A stretch of 64,000 nucleotides of DNA from Microbacterium capsulatum (GCF_030865425.1 NZ_JAVFCB010000004.1:370076-434075), one strand, 5' to 3'; numbered from the stretch's first letter, positions 45,381-63,779 are shown. Notes: generated by a model from the letters alone, not told the origin. Made by a program: numbers and translations.

Positions 45381-47902
45381 TGCGCGTTCCGCTTTCGTGG
45401 CTGCGCGAGTACGTGGACGTGGCCGAGGACGCCACGCCGGACGACGTCTTCGCGTCGCTCGTGTCGGTGGGCTTCGAGGAGGAGGAGCTGCACGGCTTCG
45501 ACATCACGGGCCCCGTCGTCGTCGGCCAGGTGCTCTCCTTCGAGGACGAGCCGCAGGCCAACGGCAAGACCATCCGCTGGTGCCAGGTCGACGTCGGCGA
45601 GGCGAACGGCGGCGTCCGCGGCATCGTCTGCGGCGCGCACAACTTCGCCGTGGGAGACAAGGTCGTGGTGACCCTGCCCGGCGCCGTGCTGCCGGGGCCC
45701 TTCCCGATCGCCGCGCGCAAGACCTACGGCCACGTCTCCGACGGCATGATCGCCTCGGCGCGCGAGCTGGGCCTCGGCGACGAGCACAACGGGATCCTGA
45801 TCCTCGCCGAGCTCGGGGTCGACGCGCCCGTCGGCGCCGACGCGATCGCGCTGCTCGGCCTCGACGACGTCGCCGTCGACATCAACGTCACGCCCGACCG
45901 CGGCTACGCCTTCTCGATGCGCGGCGTCGCCCGCGAGTACTCGCACGCCACCGGCGCGGTCTTCCGCGACCCGGCCGAGCGCGACTTCGCCGAACTGCAG
46001 CCCGGCACGGGGCGCACCGCCGTCGTCGACGACCGGGCCCCGATCCGCGGCAACGTGGGCGCGACGGAGTTCGTCACCCGCGTCGTGCGCGGCGTGGACC
46101 CGTCCCGGCCGACCCCGCCGTGGATGATCGCGCGGCTCTCGCTCGCGGGCATGCGCTCGCTCGGCGTGCTCATCGACATCACGAACTACGTGATGCTCGA
46201 GCTCGGCAACCCCGTGCACGGCTACGATCTCGACAAGCTCGACGGCGGCATCGTGATCCGCCGCGCCGCGCAGGGCGAGAAGATGGTGACCCTGGACGGC
46301 CAGGAGCGCACCCTGCACGCCGAGGACCTGCTGATCACCGACGGATCCGGCCCGATCGGCCTCGCCGGAGTGATGGGCGGCGGCACGACCGAGATGAGCG
46401 GGACCACCCGCAACGTGCTCATCGAGGCCGCGACGTTCGACCCGACCACGATCGCGCGCTCGGCCCGCCGGCACAAGCTGCCGAGCGAGGCGTCCAAGCG
46501 CTTCGAGCGCGGCGTGGATCCGCTCATCCCGTTCGTCGCCGCACGCCGCGTCGCCGACCTCATGGTCGAGCTCGCCGGCGGAACCCTGACCGAGGAGGGC
46601 GGCGCCCTCTTCAGCGAGGTCCTCATCGCCGGCATCGACCTGCCCGCGGCCTTCGTGCCGGGCCTCATCGGCGTGGACTACACCGAGGACGAGATCGTCG
46701 GGGCGCTCGAGATGATCGGCGCCGAGGTCACCGCCGTCGACCCTTCGACAGACTCGGGGACCGGGTGGGTCGTCATCCCGCCGAGCTGGCGCCCCGACCT
46801 CACCGACAAGTGGACGCTGGCCGAGGAGGTCGCGCGCATCCACGGCCTCGACCGGATCCCCGCTGCTCTGCCGACCCCGCCGTCCGGCCGCGGTCTCACC
46901 GAGCTGCAGCAGGGCCGTCGCCGCGTCGCGAACGCGCTCGCCGCCGCCGGCCTCGTGGAGACCCCGGCGTTCCCGTTCACGACGCAGGAGCAGAACGACC
47001 GGCACGGATCCGCCTCCGGCGAGCGGCTGCCCGGCGTGCGGCTGGCGAACCCGCTGGACGGCCAGGCGCCGTACCTGCGCCGCTCGCTCATCCCCGGCCT
47101 GCTGCAGACCGCGCACCGCAACATCGCGCGCGGCCTCGTGGATCTGGCGATCTTCGAGACCGGCGTCGTGTTCCTGCCGGCGCCCGGCGTCGTCTACGGC
47201 ACCGACGAGGTCCCGCCGCTCGGCGTCCGTCCCTCGGACGAGACCCTCGCCGCGCTGAACGCCGCGATCCCGCCGCAGGCCCGCCACGTCGCCGCGCTGT
47301 TCACCGGCCACGTCACGCCCCGCCAGCCCGGCCGCGCCGCCGAGGAGTACGGCCTCAGCGAGGCGCTCGACGCCGTGCGCGTGATCGCCGACGCCGCCGG
47401 TGTCGCGATCGACGTCGTCCAGGGCAGCCGCGCCGCCCTGCACCCGGGCCGTGCCGGCGTGCTGCAGGTCGCCGGCACCGAGGTCGGCTACGTCGGCGAG
47501 CTGCACCCGGCGGTCGCCGCCGACGCGGATCTGCCGGGCCGCGCGGTCGTGCTCGAGCTCGACCTCGACGGCGTGCTGGCCCTGGCCGGCGCCCGCGTCG
47601 CCGCCGCCTCGCTGTCGACGTACCCCGCCGCCACGCAGGATGTGTCTCTCGTGCTCGACGTCGCGATCCCCGCCGCCGAGGTGGGCGAGGCGCTCGCTGA
47701 GGGCGCCGGATCCCTGCTCGAGGCGGTCCGTCTCGTCGACGACTACCGCGGCGAGGGCGTGCCGGCCGGATCCAAGAGCCTCAGCTTCGCGCTGCGCTTC
47801 CGGGCCGACGACCGCACGCTGACCGCCGCCGAGGCCACCGAGGCCAAGCTCGCCGGCGTCGCCGTCGCGACAGAGCGCTTCGGAGCCCAGATCCGCGACT
47901 GA
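45380..47902 (+). CDS. pheT: Phenylalanyl-tRNA synthetase beta subunit
   Basis: An 840-residue subunit with tRNA-binding OB domain (VVGQVLSFEDEPQANGKTIRWCQVD), B3/B4 editing domain, B5 domain (VVIPPSWRPDLTDKWTLAEEVARIHGLDRIP) and C-terminal anticodon-binding ferredoxin-like domain (LSTYPAATQDVSLVLD). ATG 45380 shares its A with the pheS stop. A short Ser/Thr/Gly-rich insertion (DPSTDSGTG) before the PPSWRPD segment is encoded by a copy of a genomic repeat (46739-46763). Confidence 0.97.
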   Translation: MRVPLSWLREYVDVAEDATPDDVFASLVSVGFEEEELHGFDITGPVVVGQVLSFEDEPQANGKTIRWCQVDVGEANGGVRGIVCGAHNFAVGDKVVVTLPGAVLPGPFPIAARKTYGHVSDGMIASARELGLGDEHNGILILAELGVDAPVGADAIALLGLDDVAVDINVTPDRGYAFSMRGVAREYSHATGAVFRDPAERDFAELQPGTGRTAVVDDRAPIRGNVGATEFVTRVVRGVDPSRPTPPWMIARLSLAGMRSLGVLIDITNYVMLELGNPVHGYDLDKLDGGIVIRRAAQGEKMVTLDGQERTLHAEDLLITDGSGPIGLAGVMGGGTTEMSGTTRNVLIEAATFDPTTIARSARRHKLPSEASKRFERGVDPLIPFVAARRVADLMVELAGGTLTEEGGALFSEVLIAGIDLPAAFVPGLIGVDYTEDEIVGALEMIGAEVTAVDPSTDSGTGWVVIPPSWRPDLTDKWTLAEEVARIHGLDRIPAALPTPPSGRGLTELQQGRRRVANALAAAGLVETPAFPFTTQEQNDRHGSASGERLPGVRLANPLDGQAPYLRRSLIPGLLQTAHRNIARGLVDLAIFETGVVFLPAPGVVYGTDEVPPLGVRPSDETLAALNAAIPPQARHVAALFTGHVTPRQPGRAAEEYGLSEALDAVRVIADAAGVAIDVVQGSRAALHPGRAGVLQVAGTEVGYVGELHPAVAADADLPGRAVVLELDLDGVLALAGARVAAASLSTYPAATQDVSLVLDVAIPAAEVGEALAEGAGSLLEAVRLVDDYRGEGVPAGSKSLSFALRFRADDRTLTAAEATEAKLAGVAVATERFGAQIRD
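46739..46763. repeat. Inverted copy of the CTGAGCCTGTCGAAG-type repeat inside pheT
   Basis: GACCCTTCGACAGACTCGGG followed by GACCG. Its reverse complement matches the intergenic copy at 27974-27997 (GGTCCC, GAG, CTGTCGAAGGGTC) with few differences. It encodes the residues around DPSTDSGTG in a loop of the B5 region. Confidence 0.5.
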
Positions 47903-47919
47903 CGTTCCGAGCAGCACCG

Positions 47920-47958
47920 GAGACGCCCCGATCCACAGCTCGTGGATCGGGGCGTCTC
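47920..47958 (+). terminator. Terminator of pheST
   Basis: A perfect 17-bp stem (GAGACGCCCCGATCCAC / GTGGATCGGGGCGTCTC) with loop AGCTC, 17 bases after the pheT stop. The -10 of the thiamine operon starts 2 bases after it. Confidence 0.85.
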
Positions 47959-47960
47959 GC

Positions 47961-48052
47961 TAGACTGACCGGCAGTGACACGGGGTGCAGCGAAGAGCTG
48001 CTGAGATCACACCCGTCGAACCTGATCTAGGTCGTACTAGCGAAGGGATGTC
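47961..48052 (+). promoter_or_regulatory. TPP riboswitch and promoter of the thiamine operon
   Basis: TAGACT (47961-47966) is the -10. The aptamer (about 47974-48050) shows the THI-element consensus: ACACGGGGTGC, GCTGAGATCACACCCG, GAACCTGATCTAGGT and ACTAGCGAAGGGA. The closing 3' strand GCGAAGGGA includes AAGGGA, the ribosome binding site 7 bases before ATG 48056. Binding of thiamine pyrophosphate should therefore hide the RBS directly; no separate terminator stem is seen. Confidence 0.93.
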
Positions 48053-48055
48053 GTG

Positions 48056-48913
48056 ATGAACGCGCGTCTGCAATTGCCGTCCTCCGAGGCCGTGGCGGGA
48101 TCCGCCGCGGAGCTCCTCACCGTGCTGCGGGCCGCGCCGCCGCTCGTGCAGTGCATCACGAACTCGGTGGTGACCGGCTTCACCGCCAACGTCCTGCTCG
48201 CGCTCGGCGCCGCTCCGGCCATGGTCGACATCACGGGCGAGGCGGGCCTGTTCGCCGGGATCTCCTCGGGCCTGCTGGTGAACCTCGGCACGCCCACCCC
48301 CGAGCAGCGCGCCGCGAGCCTCGAGGCCGTCGGCGGGGCGAACGCCGCCGGCACGCCGTGGGTGCTGGATCCGGTGGCCGTCGGCGCCCTCCCCGTGCGC
48401 ACCGGCCTCGCCCGCGACCTGCTGGCGCTGAGCCCCACGGTCATCCGCGGGAACGCCTCGGAGATCCTCGCCCTCGCCGGGCGCACCGCAGGCGGCCGCG
48501 GCGTGGACGCGCTGGACGGCACCGAGGCCGCCGCCGACGCGGCGCGCGAGCTCGCCGAGCGCACCGGGGGAGCCGTGGCCGTCTCCGGCCCGGTCGACCT
48601 CATCGTCGACGCCGGTACCGCGATCCGCACCGCGAACGGCGACGCCCTGCTCACCCGGGTGACGGGCGGCGGCTGCGCACTCGGCGCGGTCATGGCGGCG
48701 TTCCTGGGCGCGGCCCGGCAGACCGGCGACAGCCCGGTCGTCGCGGCGGCCGCGGCCACGCTCGTCTACACGATCGCCGCGGAGGACGCGGCGCAGGGAG
48801 CAGCGGGCCCCGGATCCTTCGCGGTCCGGCTGCTGGACGCGCTCTCCGCGATCGAACCGGCCGGCGTCGCCGCCCGGGCCCGCGTCGAGGTCGCCGCGGC
48901 GGTGACGGCATGA
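48056..48913 (+). CDS. thiM: Hydroxyethylthiazole kinase
   Basis: Salvage kinase phosphorylating 4-methyl-5-(2-hydroxyethyl)thiazole, 285 residues. Conserved segments: [53 protein letters not shown] and [20 protein letters not shown] 48056 is preferred over GTG 48053 on RBS spacing. It overlaps the next gene by 4 bases. Confidence 0.95.
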   Translation: MNARLQLPSSEAVAGSAAELLTVLRAAPPLVQCITNSVVTGFTANVLLALGAAPAMVDITGEAGLFAGISSGLLVNLGTPTPEQRAASLEAVGGANAAGTPWVLDPVAVGALPVRTGLARDLLALSPTVIRGNASEILALAGRTAGGRGVDALDGTEAAADAARELAERTGGAVAVSGPVDLIVDAGTAIRTANGDALLTRVTGGGCALGAVMAAFLGAARQTGDSPVVAAAAATLVYTIAAEDAAQGAAGPGSFAVRLLDALSAIEPAGVAARARVEVAAAVTA

Positions 48914-51057
48914 CCCGGCTCGCCGGAGCCGGCCGGCTGAGCCGGGAGGACCTGGCCCTGTACCTCGTCACGGACCGCGCGCTGAGCGGCCCGCGCGGCG
49001 TCGCGGCGGTCGTCGACGCCGCCGTGACCGGCGGGGCCCGGATCGTGCAGCTGCGCGACAAGCAGGCCACCGACGCCGAGATCGTCGCGCAGCTCGTCGA
49101 GCTCTCCGCGGTGATCGACGGCCGCGCCCTGCTCGTCGTCGACGACCGGCTCGAGGCACTCATCGAAGCGCGCCGGCAGGGCGCCCGCGTGGACGGGATC
49201 CACCTCGGCCAGTCCGACGCGTCGGTCAGCGCCGCCCGGTCCCTGCTCGGGCCCGACGCGATCATCGGCCTCACTGCGAACACCCCCGAGCACCTCGACG
49301 CCGTGCGCGCCTTGCCCGAGGGCACCGTCGACTATCTCGGAGTGGGGGTCATCCACCCGACCACGACCAAGCCCGACCACCCGGCCCCGCTCGGCGTCGC
49401 CGGCTTCGCGGCCTTCGCCGCCGCGAGCCCGCTGCCCTGCGTCGCGATCGGCGGCATCGACCGGGACGACGTCGCCGCGCTCCGTCGTGCGGGCGCGGCG
49501 GGCGTGGCCGTGGTCTCGGCGATCTGCGCGGCACCGGATCCGCGGATCGCGGCGCGCAAACTCCTGCGGGCCTGGGGGTCCGCCGGCACGCCCCGCGTGC
49601 TCAGCATCGCCGGCAGCGACCCGTCCGGCGGGGCCGGGATCCAGGCGGACCTCAAGTCCATCGCCGCGAACGGCGGCTACGGCATGGCCGCGATCACGGC
49701 CCTCACCGCGCAGAACACCCGCGGCGTGAGCGGCGTGCACGTGCCGCCGACCGAGTTCCTGCGCGCCCAGCTCGACGCCCTCGCCGAGGACGTGCGGATC
49801 GACGCCGTGAAGATCGGCATGCTCGCCGGCGCCGCCGTGATCGCGGAGGTCGGCTCCTGGCTGCGCGTGCACCGGCCCCCGACCGTCGTGCTGGATCCGG
49901 TCATGGTCGCCACCTCCGGCGATCGTCTCCTCGACGCGGACGCCGAGCAGGCGCTGCGTGCGCTGCTGCCGCTCGCCGATCTGCTCACCCCGAACCTGCC
50001 CGAGCTCGGCGTGCTCGTCCGCGAGGAGCAGGCGACGAGCTGGACCGCGGCCATCGCCCAGGCGCAGCGGCTCTCCGCCGACAGCGGGGCGCTCGTCCTC
50101 GTCAAGGGCGGCCACCTCGGCGGCGACGAGGCGCCCGACGCCCTCGTCGGCCCCGCCGGCGCCCTCCGCGAGTATCCGGGGGAGCGGATCCGGACCCGCA
50201 GCACGCACGGCACCGGCTGCTCGCTGTCGTCCGCGCTCGCGGCCCGTCGCGCCGCGGGCCTGGACTGGCTCGAGGCCGTCGCCGAGGTGCGCGGCTGGCT
50301 GCGCGAGTCCATCGCCGCCGGCCACGCACTCCAGGTCGGATCGGGGCACGGCCCGGTGAACCACTTCGCGGGGCTCTGGGAGCGCGGAGGGCTGGCCATC
50401 CCGCCCACCGCCGAGGGCGTGGCCGCGGACTGGTGGGACGGGATCGCCCCGATCCGCCGCGCGATCGACGAGCTGCCGTTCCTGCGCCGCCTCGCCGACG
50501 GATCCCTGCCCGAGCGGTCCTTCCGCTGGTACCTCGCGCAGGACGCCCTGTACCTGCACGACTACTCGCGCACCCTCGCCGAGGCGTCCCGGCTCGCCCC
50601 GACCGCGGCCGAGCAGGCGTTCTGGGCGCACTCGGCCGAGCAGTGCGTCGTCGTCGAGCTGCAGCTGCACGAGCACCGGCTGTCCACGGGCGGCGCGGTG
50701 GTGCTGCCGGACCAGGCGCCCGCCACGGTGGCCTACCTCGACCACCTGCGCGGGGCGGCCTTCGACGGCGACTACGGCGTGCTCATCGCCGCGCTGCTGC
50801 CGTGCTTCTGGATCTACACCGACGTCGGCACCCGGCTGCATGCGGAGGCGGGCGGCGACCCCGCGCACCCGTTCGCGACGTGGATCGACGAGTACGCGGA
50901 TCCGGCCTTCGCGGCGGCCACGCAGGAGGCGATCGGATTCGTGTCCGCGTTCGCGGCCGCGGCGGATCCGGTCACCCGGCACCGCATGCGCGTCGCGTTC
51001 GAGCGCTCCTCCGAGCACGAGCGGGCGTTCTTCGCCGCCGCCGACCTGAGCGACTAG
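48910..51057 (+). CDS. ThiE-ThiD-TenA trifunctional fusion protein
   Basis: A 715-residue protein with three thiamine enzymes. Residues about 1-225 are thiamine-phosphate synthase ThiE ([39 protein letters not shown]). About 228-490 are HMP/HMP-P kinase ThiD ([53 protein letters not shown]). About 500-715 are TenA aminopyrimidine aminohydrolase ([13 protein letters not shown] with catalytic Cys, SSEHERAFF with Glu). Together with ThiM it covers thiazole and pyrimidine salvage plus coupling. ATG 48910 overlaps the thiM stop. Confidence 0.94.
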   Translation: MTRLAGAGRLSREDLALYLVTDRALSGPRGVAAVVDAAVTGGARIVQLRDKQATDAEIVAQLVELSAVIDGRALLVVDDRLEALIEARRQGARVDGIHLGQSDASVSAARSLLGPDAIIGLTANTPEHLDAVRALPEGTVDYLGVGVIHPTTTKPDHPAPLGVAGFAAFAAASPLPCVAIGGIDRDDVAALRRAGAAGVAVVSAICAAPDPRIAARKLLRAWGSAGTPRVLSIAGSDPSGGAGIQADLKSIAANGGYGMAAITALTAQNTRGVSGVHVPPTEFLRAQLDALAEDVRIDAVKIGMLAGAAVIAEVGSWLRVHRPPTVVLDPVMVATSGDRLLDADAEQALRALLPLADLLTPNLPELGVLVREEQATSWTAAIAQAQRLSADSGALVLVKGGHLGGDEAPDALVGPAGALREYPGERIRTRSTHGTGCSLSSALAARRAAGLDWLEAVAEVRGWLRESIAAGHALQVGSGHGPVNHFAGLWERGGLAIPPTAEGVAADWWDGIAPIRRAIDELPFLRRLADGSLPERSFRWYLAQDALYLHDYSRTLAEASRLAPTAAEQAFWAHSAEQCVVVELQLHEHRLSTGGAVVLPDQAPATVAYLDHLRGAAFDGDYGVLIAALLPCFWIYTDVGTRLHAEAGGDPAHPFATWIDEYADPAFAAATQEAIGFVSAFAAAADPVTRHRMRVAFERSSEHERAFFAAADLSD

Positions 51058-51070
51058 GTCGCCGCGCATG

Positions 51071-51105
51071 ATGTGACGCCCTCGATTTGGTCGAGGGCGT
51101 CACAT
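51071..51105 (+). terminator. Terminator of the thiamine operon
   Basis: ATGTGACGCCCTCGA and TCGAGGGCGTCACAT form a perfect 15-bp stem with loop TTTGG, 13 bases after the stop. Its 3' arm also overlaps the proposed -35 of the next transcript (51087-51092). Confidence 0.82.
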
Positions 51106-51122
51106 CGCGCTATCGTCGCGGC

Positions 51123-51203
51123 ATGCTTCCGGCCCTGCAGACGACCGCCCTCACGGGTGCCGCTGCGCTGCGCCGACGCCGCACGGGCGACCGCCGACTC
51201 TAG
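51123..51203 (+). CDS. Candidate arginine leader peptide upstream of argC
   Basis: A 26-codon ORF ending LRRRRTGDRRL. Six of its nine codons 17-25 are Arg (CGC CGA CGC CGC, then CGC CGA). TATCGT lies 6 bases before the ATG, so the transcript would be leaderless; a weak TTGGTC is 18 bases further up. GGCGAC occurs at 51186-51191 (within the Arg codons) and at 51203-51208 (at the stop); both can pair with GTCGCC at 51246-51251, giving alternative structures. Expression is unproven. Confidence 0.4.
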   Translation: MLPALQTTALTGAAALRRRRTGDRRL

Positions 51204-51340
51204 GCGACCCCGCGCTCCCGCGACGCTCCGCGGTCGAGTGCCGGTGTCGCCGCCCCGGCCCGACCCCTGACCCCTGCCGACCGCGCGCATCCTCGCGTCT
51301 TCTGAGCGTCGTCGACAGGCCCGACCGTTAAGGTGGAAGC

Positions 51341-52393
51341 ATGACGTACACCGTCGCCGTCTCCGGCGCATCCGGTTATGCGGGCGGCGAGATCCTTCGC
51401 CTGCTCGCGAACCATCCCGACATCGAGATCCGCACCGTCACGGCGCACTCGAACGCCGGGCAGATGCTCTCCGAGCACCAGCCGCACCTGCGCTCCCTCG
51501 CGCACCTCACCCTGCAGGACACGACGCCCGAGATCCTCGCCGGGCACGACATCGTGTTCCTCGCGCTGCCGCACGGGCAGTCCGGCCAGTACACCGACGC
51601 GCTCGGAGACGTGCCCCTCGTGATCGACGCGGGCGCCGACCACCGTCTCACCTCGCAGGACGCGTGGGACGCGTTCTACGGCGGCGCGTTCCACGAGCCG
51701 TGGAGCTACGGCGTGCCCGAGCTGCTCGTCGGAGGCGTGAAGCAGCGCGAGCACCTCCGCGGCGCCACCCGGATCGCGGCCCCCGGCTGCAACGCGTCCA
51801 CGGTGAGCCTGAGCCTCGCCCCGGGCGTCGCGGCCGGCGTGATCGACCCGTCCGACATCGTCACCGTGCTCGCGGTGGGCCCCTCGGGCGCCGGCAAGAG
51901 CCTCAAGCCGCACCTGCTCGGCAGCGAGATCCTCGGATCCGCGAACCCGTACGCGGTGGGCGGCACGCACCGGCACATCCCGGAGATCCGCCAGGCCCTC
52001 GCCGCCACGGGCGCGGCCAAGGCCGAGGACATCCGGATCTCCTTCACCCCGGTCATCGTGCCGATGGCGCGGGGGATCCTGGCCACCTCGACCGCCCCGA
52101 TCGCGCCCGGCGCGACCGACGCGCAGATCCGCGAGGCGTGGGAGAGCGCGTACGGCGACGAGACCTTCGTGCAGCTGCTGCCGGAGGGATCCGTCCCGCG
52201 CACCGCCGACGTGCTCGGCGCCAACACCGCTCTGATCGGCCTCGCGGTCGATCGCGCCGCGAACCGCGTCGTGGTCGTCACCGCGGTCGACAACCTCGTC
52301 AAGGGCACCGCCGGCGCCGCCATCCAGTCCATGAACATCGCGCTCGGTCTCGAGGAGACCACGGCGCTCTCGACGAACGGAGTCGCACCATGA
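51341..52393 (+). CDS. argC: N-acetyl-gamma-glutamyl-phosphate reductase
   Basis: NADPH enzyme of ornithine synthesis, 350 residues: [20 protein letters not shown] (Rossmann), [10 protein letters not shown], catalytic Cys in [10 protein letters not shown], and [16 protein letters not shown] ends 6 bases before ATG 51341, and AAGGTGG could instead act as an RBS, so leadered and leaderless readings are both possible. First gene of argCJBDFH. Confidence 0.96.
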   Translation: MTYTVAVSGASGYAGGEILRLLANHPDIEIRTVTAHSNAGQMLSEHQPHLRSLAHLTLQDTTPEILAGHDIVFLALPHGQSGQYTDALGDVPLVIDAGADHRLTSQDAWDAFYGGAFHEPWSYGVPELLVGGVKQREHLRGATRIAAPGCNASTVSLSLAPGVAAGVIDPSDIVTVLAVGPSGAGKSLKPHLLGSEILGSANPYAVGGTHRHIPEIRQALAATGAAKAEDIRISFTPVIVPMARGILATSTAPIAPGATDAQIREAWESAYGDETFVQLLPEGSVPRTADVLGANTALIGLAVDRAANRVVVVTAVDNLVKGTAGAAIQSMNIALGLEETTALSTNGVAP

Positions 52394-52406
52394 TGGAGGA
52401 GACGCT

Positions 52407-53564
52407 GTGAGCGTGACCGCACCCCAGGGGTTCGAGGCGGCCGGAGTCGCCGCCGGCCTCAAGTCCACCGGCAAGGCCGACGTCGCTGTGGTCGTGAACC
52501 GCGGCCCGCGCAAGGTCGGCACCGCGGTGTTCACGAGCAACCGCGCCAAGGCGAACCCGATCATCTGGTCGCAGCAGGTCGTCGCCGACCGCACCGTCGA
52601 GGCCGTCGTGCTGAACTCGGGCGGGGCGAACTGCTTCACCGGGGCGTTCGGCTTCCAGACCAGCCACCTCACCGCCGAGAAGGCCGCCGAGCTGCTCGGC
52701 GTGAGCGCGGGCGACGTCGTCGTCTGCTCGACGGGCCTGATCGGATCCGGCGACGAGGTGTTCCGCGGCAAGGTCCTCGCGGGCGTCGAGGCGGGGATCG
52801 CCGAGCTCAGCGCGGAGGGCGGCCAGGCCGCGGCCGAGGCCATCATGACCACCGACACGGTCGCCAAGACCGTCGTCGTGCGCCGCGACGGCTGGACCAT
52901 CGGCGGCATGGCCAAGGGCGCGGGCATGCTCGCGCCGGGCCTGGCCACGATGCTCGTCGTGCTGACCACCGACGCCGACCTCGACGCGGTCGACGCCGAC
53001 GCGGCCCTGCGCCGCGCGACCGGGGTCACGTTCGACCGGCTCGACTCGGACGGCTGCATGTCGACGAACGACCAGGTGACGCTCCTCGCCAACGGCGCCA
53101 GCGGGATCCGTCCCGACCTCGACGAGTTCGCCGCGGCGCTCACCGAGGCCGCGGACGACCTCGCGAAGAAGCTGCAGGGCGACGCCGAGGGGGCGAGCCA
53201 CGACATCACGATCGTCGTGCAGGGTGCGGCGAGCGAGCAGGACGCCGTCGAGGTGGGCCGCTCGGTCGCCCGGAACAACCTGTTCAAGGCCGCGATCTTC
53301 GGAAACGATCCGAACTGGGGCAGGGTGCTCGCCGCGATCGGGACCACCCGCGCCGCGTTCGACCCGTACGACACCGACGTGTTCATGAACGGGGTACGGG
53401 TGTGCACGGCCGGCGGCCCGGATCGCCCCCGCGAGGAGGTGGATCTCACCCCGCGCGCGACCGAGCTCGTCATCGACCTCAAGCACGGCGATGCGACGGC
53501 GACGATCCGCACGAACGACCTCACCCACGACTACGTGCACGAGAACAGCGCGTACTCCTCATGA
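52407..53564 (+). CDS. argJ: Bifunctional ornithine acetyltransferase / N-acetylglutamate synthase
   Basis: A 385-residue Ntn-like enzyme that recycles the acetyl group. The self-cleavage/nucleophile Thr is in [16 protein letters not shown] (before TMLVV). Other segments: [24 protein letters not shown] and [18 protein letters not shown] 52407 is the start, with GGAG upstream, 13 bases after argC. It overlaps argB by 4 bases. Confidence 0.96.
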   Translation: MSVTAPQGFEAAGVAAGLKSTGKADVAVVVNRGPRKVGTAVFTSNRAKANPIIWSQQVVADRTVEAVVLNSGGANCFTGAFGFQTSHLTAEKAAELLGVSAGDVVVCSTGLIGSGDEVFRGKVLAGVEAGIAELSAEGGQAAAEAIMTTDTVAKTVVVRRDGWTIGGMAKGAGMLAPGLATMLVVLTTDADLDAVDADAALRRATGVTFDRLDSDGCMSTNDQVTLLANGASGIRPDLDEFAAALTEAADDLAKKLQGDAEGASHDITIVVQGAASEQDAVEVGRSVARNNLFKAAIFGNDPNWGRVLAAIGTTRAAFDPYDTDVFMNGVRVCTAGGPDRPREEVDLTPRATELVIDLKHGDATATIRTNDLTHDYVHENSAYSS

Positions 53565-54456
53565 GCGACCTGCAGGAGACCGGCCCCGAAGAGGCCGCCT
53601 TCAAGGCCCAGACCCTCATCGAATCGCTGCCGTGGCTGAAGAAGTTCCGGGACCAGATCGTCGTCGTCAAGTACGGCGGCAACGCGATGGTCAGCGACGA
53701 GCTGCAGGAGGCGTTCGCGCAGGACATCGCGTACCTCCGCTACGTCGGCGTGCAGCCGGTCGTCGTGCACGGCGGCGGCCCGCAGATCTCGCACATGCTC
53801 GACCGCCTCGCGATCCCGAGCGAGTTCAAGGGCGGCTACCGGGTCACCTCGACCGAGGCGATCAGCGTCGTACGGATGGTCCTCACCGGCCACATCAACC
53901 CGCAGCTCGTCGGCAGGATCAACAGCCACGGCCCGATCGCGACCGGGCTCAGCGGTGAGGACGCCGGCCTGTTCGGCGGACGCCGCCGCGGCGTCGTCGT
54001 GGACGGCGAGGAGGTGGATCTCGGCCGCGTCGGCGACGTCGTGGAGGTCGATCCGACTCCGGTGCTCGACCACCTCGCGGCCGGGCGGATCCCCGTCGTC
54101 TCCAGCATCGCGCCCGACCTCGACCACCCGGGCCAGTCGCTCAATGTGAACGCGGACGCCGCCGCCGCCGCGCTCGCGACCGCGCTCGGCGCCGTCAAGC
54201 TCGTGGTCCTCACGGACGTACCGGGCCTGTACGCGGACTGGCCGAACCGGGATTCGCTCGTCTCGCACCTCACCACGACCGAGCTGAAGCGGCTGCTGCC
54301 GTCGCTCGAGTCGGGGATGATCCCGAAGATGACCGCGTGCCTCGACGCCGTCGAGGGCGGCGTGCACGCGGCGGCCATCATCGACGGACGGGTGCCGCAC
54401 TCGGTGCTCGTCGAACTTTTCACCAGCAAGGGAATCGGAACGGAGGTGGTGGCGGG

Positions 54457-54460
<4 letters not shown>
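53561..54460 (+). CDS. argB: N-acetylglutamate kinase
   Basis: Phosphorylates N-acetylglutamate; usually the arginine-feedback step. The 299-residue protein has [42 protein letters not shown] and [11 protein letters not shown], and the N-terminal helix ([17 protein letters not shown]) found in arginine-sensitive hexameric forms. ATG 53561 overlaps argJ, and the stop overlaps argD. Confidence 0.96.
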
Positions 54461-58027
<3,567 letters not shown>

Positions 58028-58043
58028 CCGCCCGCATCCCTGT

Positions 58044-58081
58044 CGAAACCCCCTCCCGGCCCCGTCCGCGAGGGGGTTTCG
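58044..58081 (+). terminator. Terminator of the arginine operon
   Basis: CGAAACCCCCTC and GAGGGGGTTTCG form a 12-bp stem with a 14-base loop, 17 bases after the argH stop. Confidence 0.8.
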
Positions 58082-58188
58082 GCGTTCACCAGGGGTTTCC
58101 GTCGGGGGAGCCGGCACGGCGGAGCGGGCGACACGCCCGGGGTGGTGTCTGGATTTGCTGGTTGTGGGGGTGTCGCGTAACTTATTAC

Positions 58189-58249
58189 TTGTTCGCCCCA
58201 AGCGGTAGAGCGAAGGGCCGGAAGGCCTGACTCCCCAAGTGGCGAACAA
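58189..58249. other. Unidentified stem-loop upstream of the rRNA promoters
   Basis: TTGTTCGCC and GGCGAACAA are perfect 9-base inverted arms 43 bases apart. The interior holds AGCGGTAGAGCG, which resembles a tRNA D-arm, and a nested GGCC-GGAA-GGCC tetraloop hairpin. A full cloverleaf cannot be drawn. The rest of 58028-58379 has no gene that I can support; 58250-58370 is T/G-rich on the plus strand and may help rrn transcription. Confidence 0.4.
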
Positions 58250-58379
58250 CCACCCTCCTTCTTCGGTCTGGTTTCCTTGTGTTTCCGGGTTCTGGTTGGT
58301 TTCCTTGCTGTCGGTTCTTCCGGTGGTGGGGGTCGGACGCGTGCGTTCGAGTGGGTGGCCGTCCGTCGGGGTCGTTGAT

Positions 58380-58407
58380 TTGACAGTTCGGCTGGGAGGG
58401 CTAAGCT
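58380..58407 (+). promoter_or_regulatory. rRNA operon promoter P1
   Basis: TTGACA (58380-58385) and TAAGCT (58402-58407) with 16-base spacing. The bases after it (AGAGAAGTTGCC) are the same as those after P2, suggesting a duplicated promoter module. Confidence 0.85.
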
Positions 58408-58467
58408 AGAGAAGTTGCCTCGGAAACGAGGAAACGGATCTGGTTCCGGTCTTCACGGCGTGTCGAT

Positions 58468-58495
58468 TTGACAGGCCGGGCGGGACGGATAAGAT
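58468..58495 (+). promoter_or_regulatory. rRNA operon promoter P2
   Basis: TTGACA (58468-58473) and TAAGAT (58490-58495), again 16 bases apart and followed by AGAGAAGTTGCC. It lies 88 bases after P1 and about 255 bases before mature 16S. Confidence 0.88.
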
Positions 58496-58552
58496 AGAGA
58501 AGTTGCCCCAAAGGGCCTCACCGGGTAGGTGGGGGGTTGGGAGCATCCGATC

Positions 58553-58575
58553 CTTGAGAACTCAACAGCGTGCAC
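58553..58575 (+). promoter_or_regulatory. rRNA leader antitermination-type motif (boxA-like region)
   Basis: CTTGAGAACTCAACAGCGTG in the leader has a partner in the 16S-23S spacer (TTTGAGAACTACACAGTGGA, about 60538-60557). Such a repeated element before both rRNAs is typical of actinobacterial Nus-dependent antitermination signals. A hairpin CCAGCCC/GGGCTGG follows at 58643-58662. Confidence 0.55.
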
Positions 58576-58751
58576 TTGTCAAATGCCAATTTATTCCTCG
58601 TCCAGTCTTCGGGCTGGTAGAGAAATTCCTTTGGATCAAAGACCAGCCCTTCCGGGGGCTGGCATTGGATGAAGTCAGTTGATTTTGTCTCTTTGGTCAG
58701 CATCAAACTCGCTGCGTTCCGGTTTTTCCCCGGTTCGTATGCATTTTTTCT

Positions 58752-63779
<5,028 letters not shown>

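Noticed and set aside
58189..58249. tRNA gene
   Set aside because: A D-arm-like AGCGGTAGAGCG is present, but no anticodon arm and T-arm can be arranged between the outer arms.
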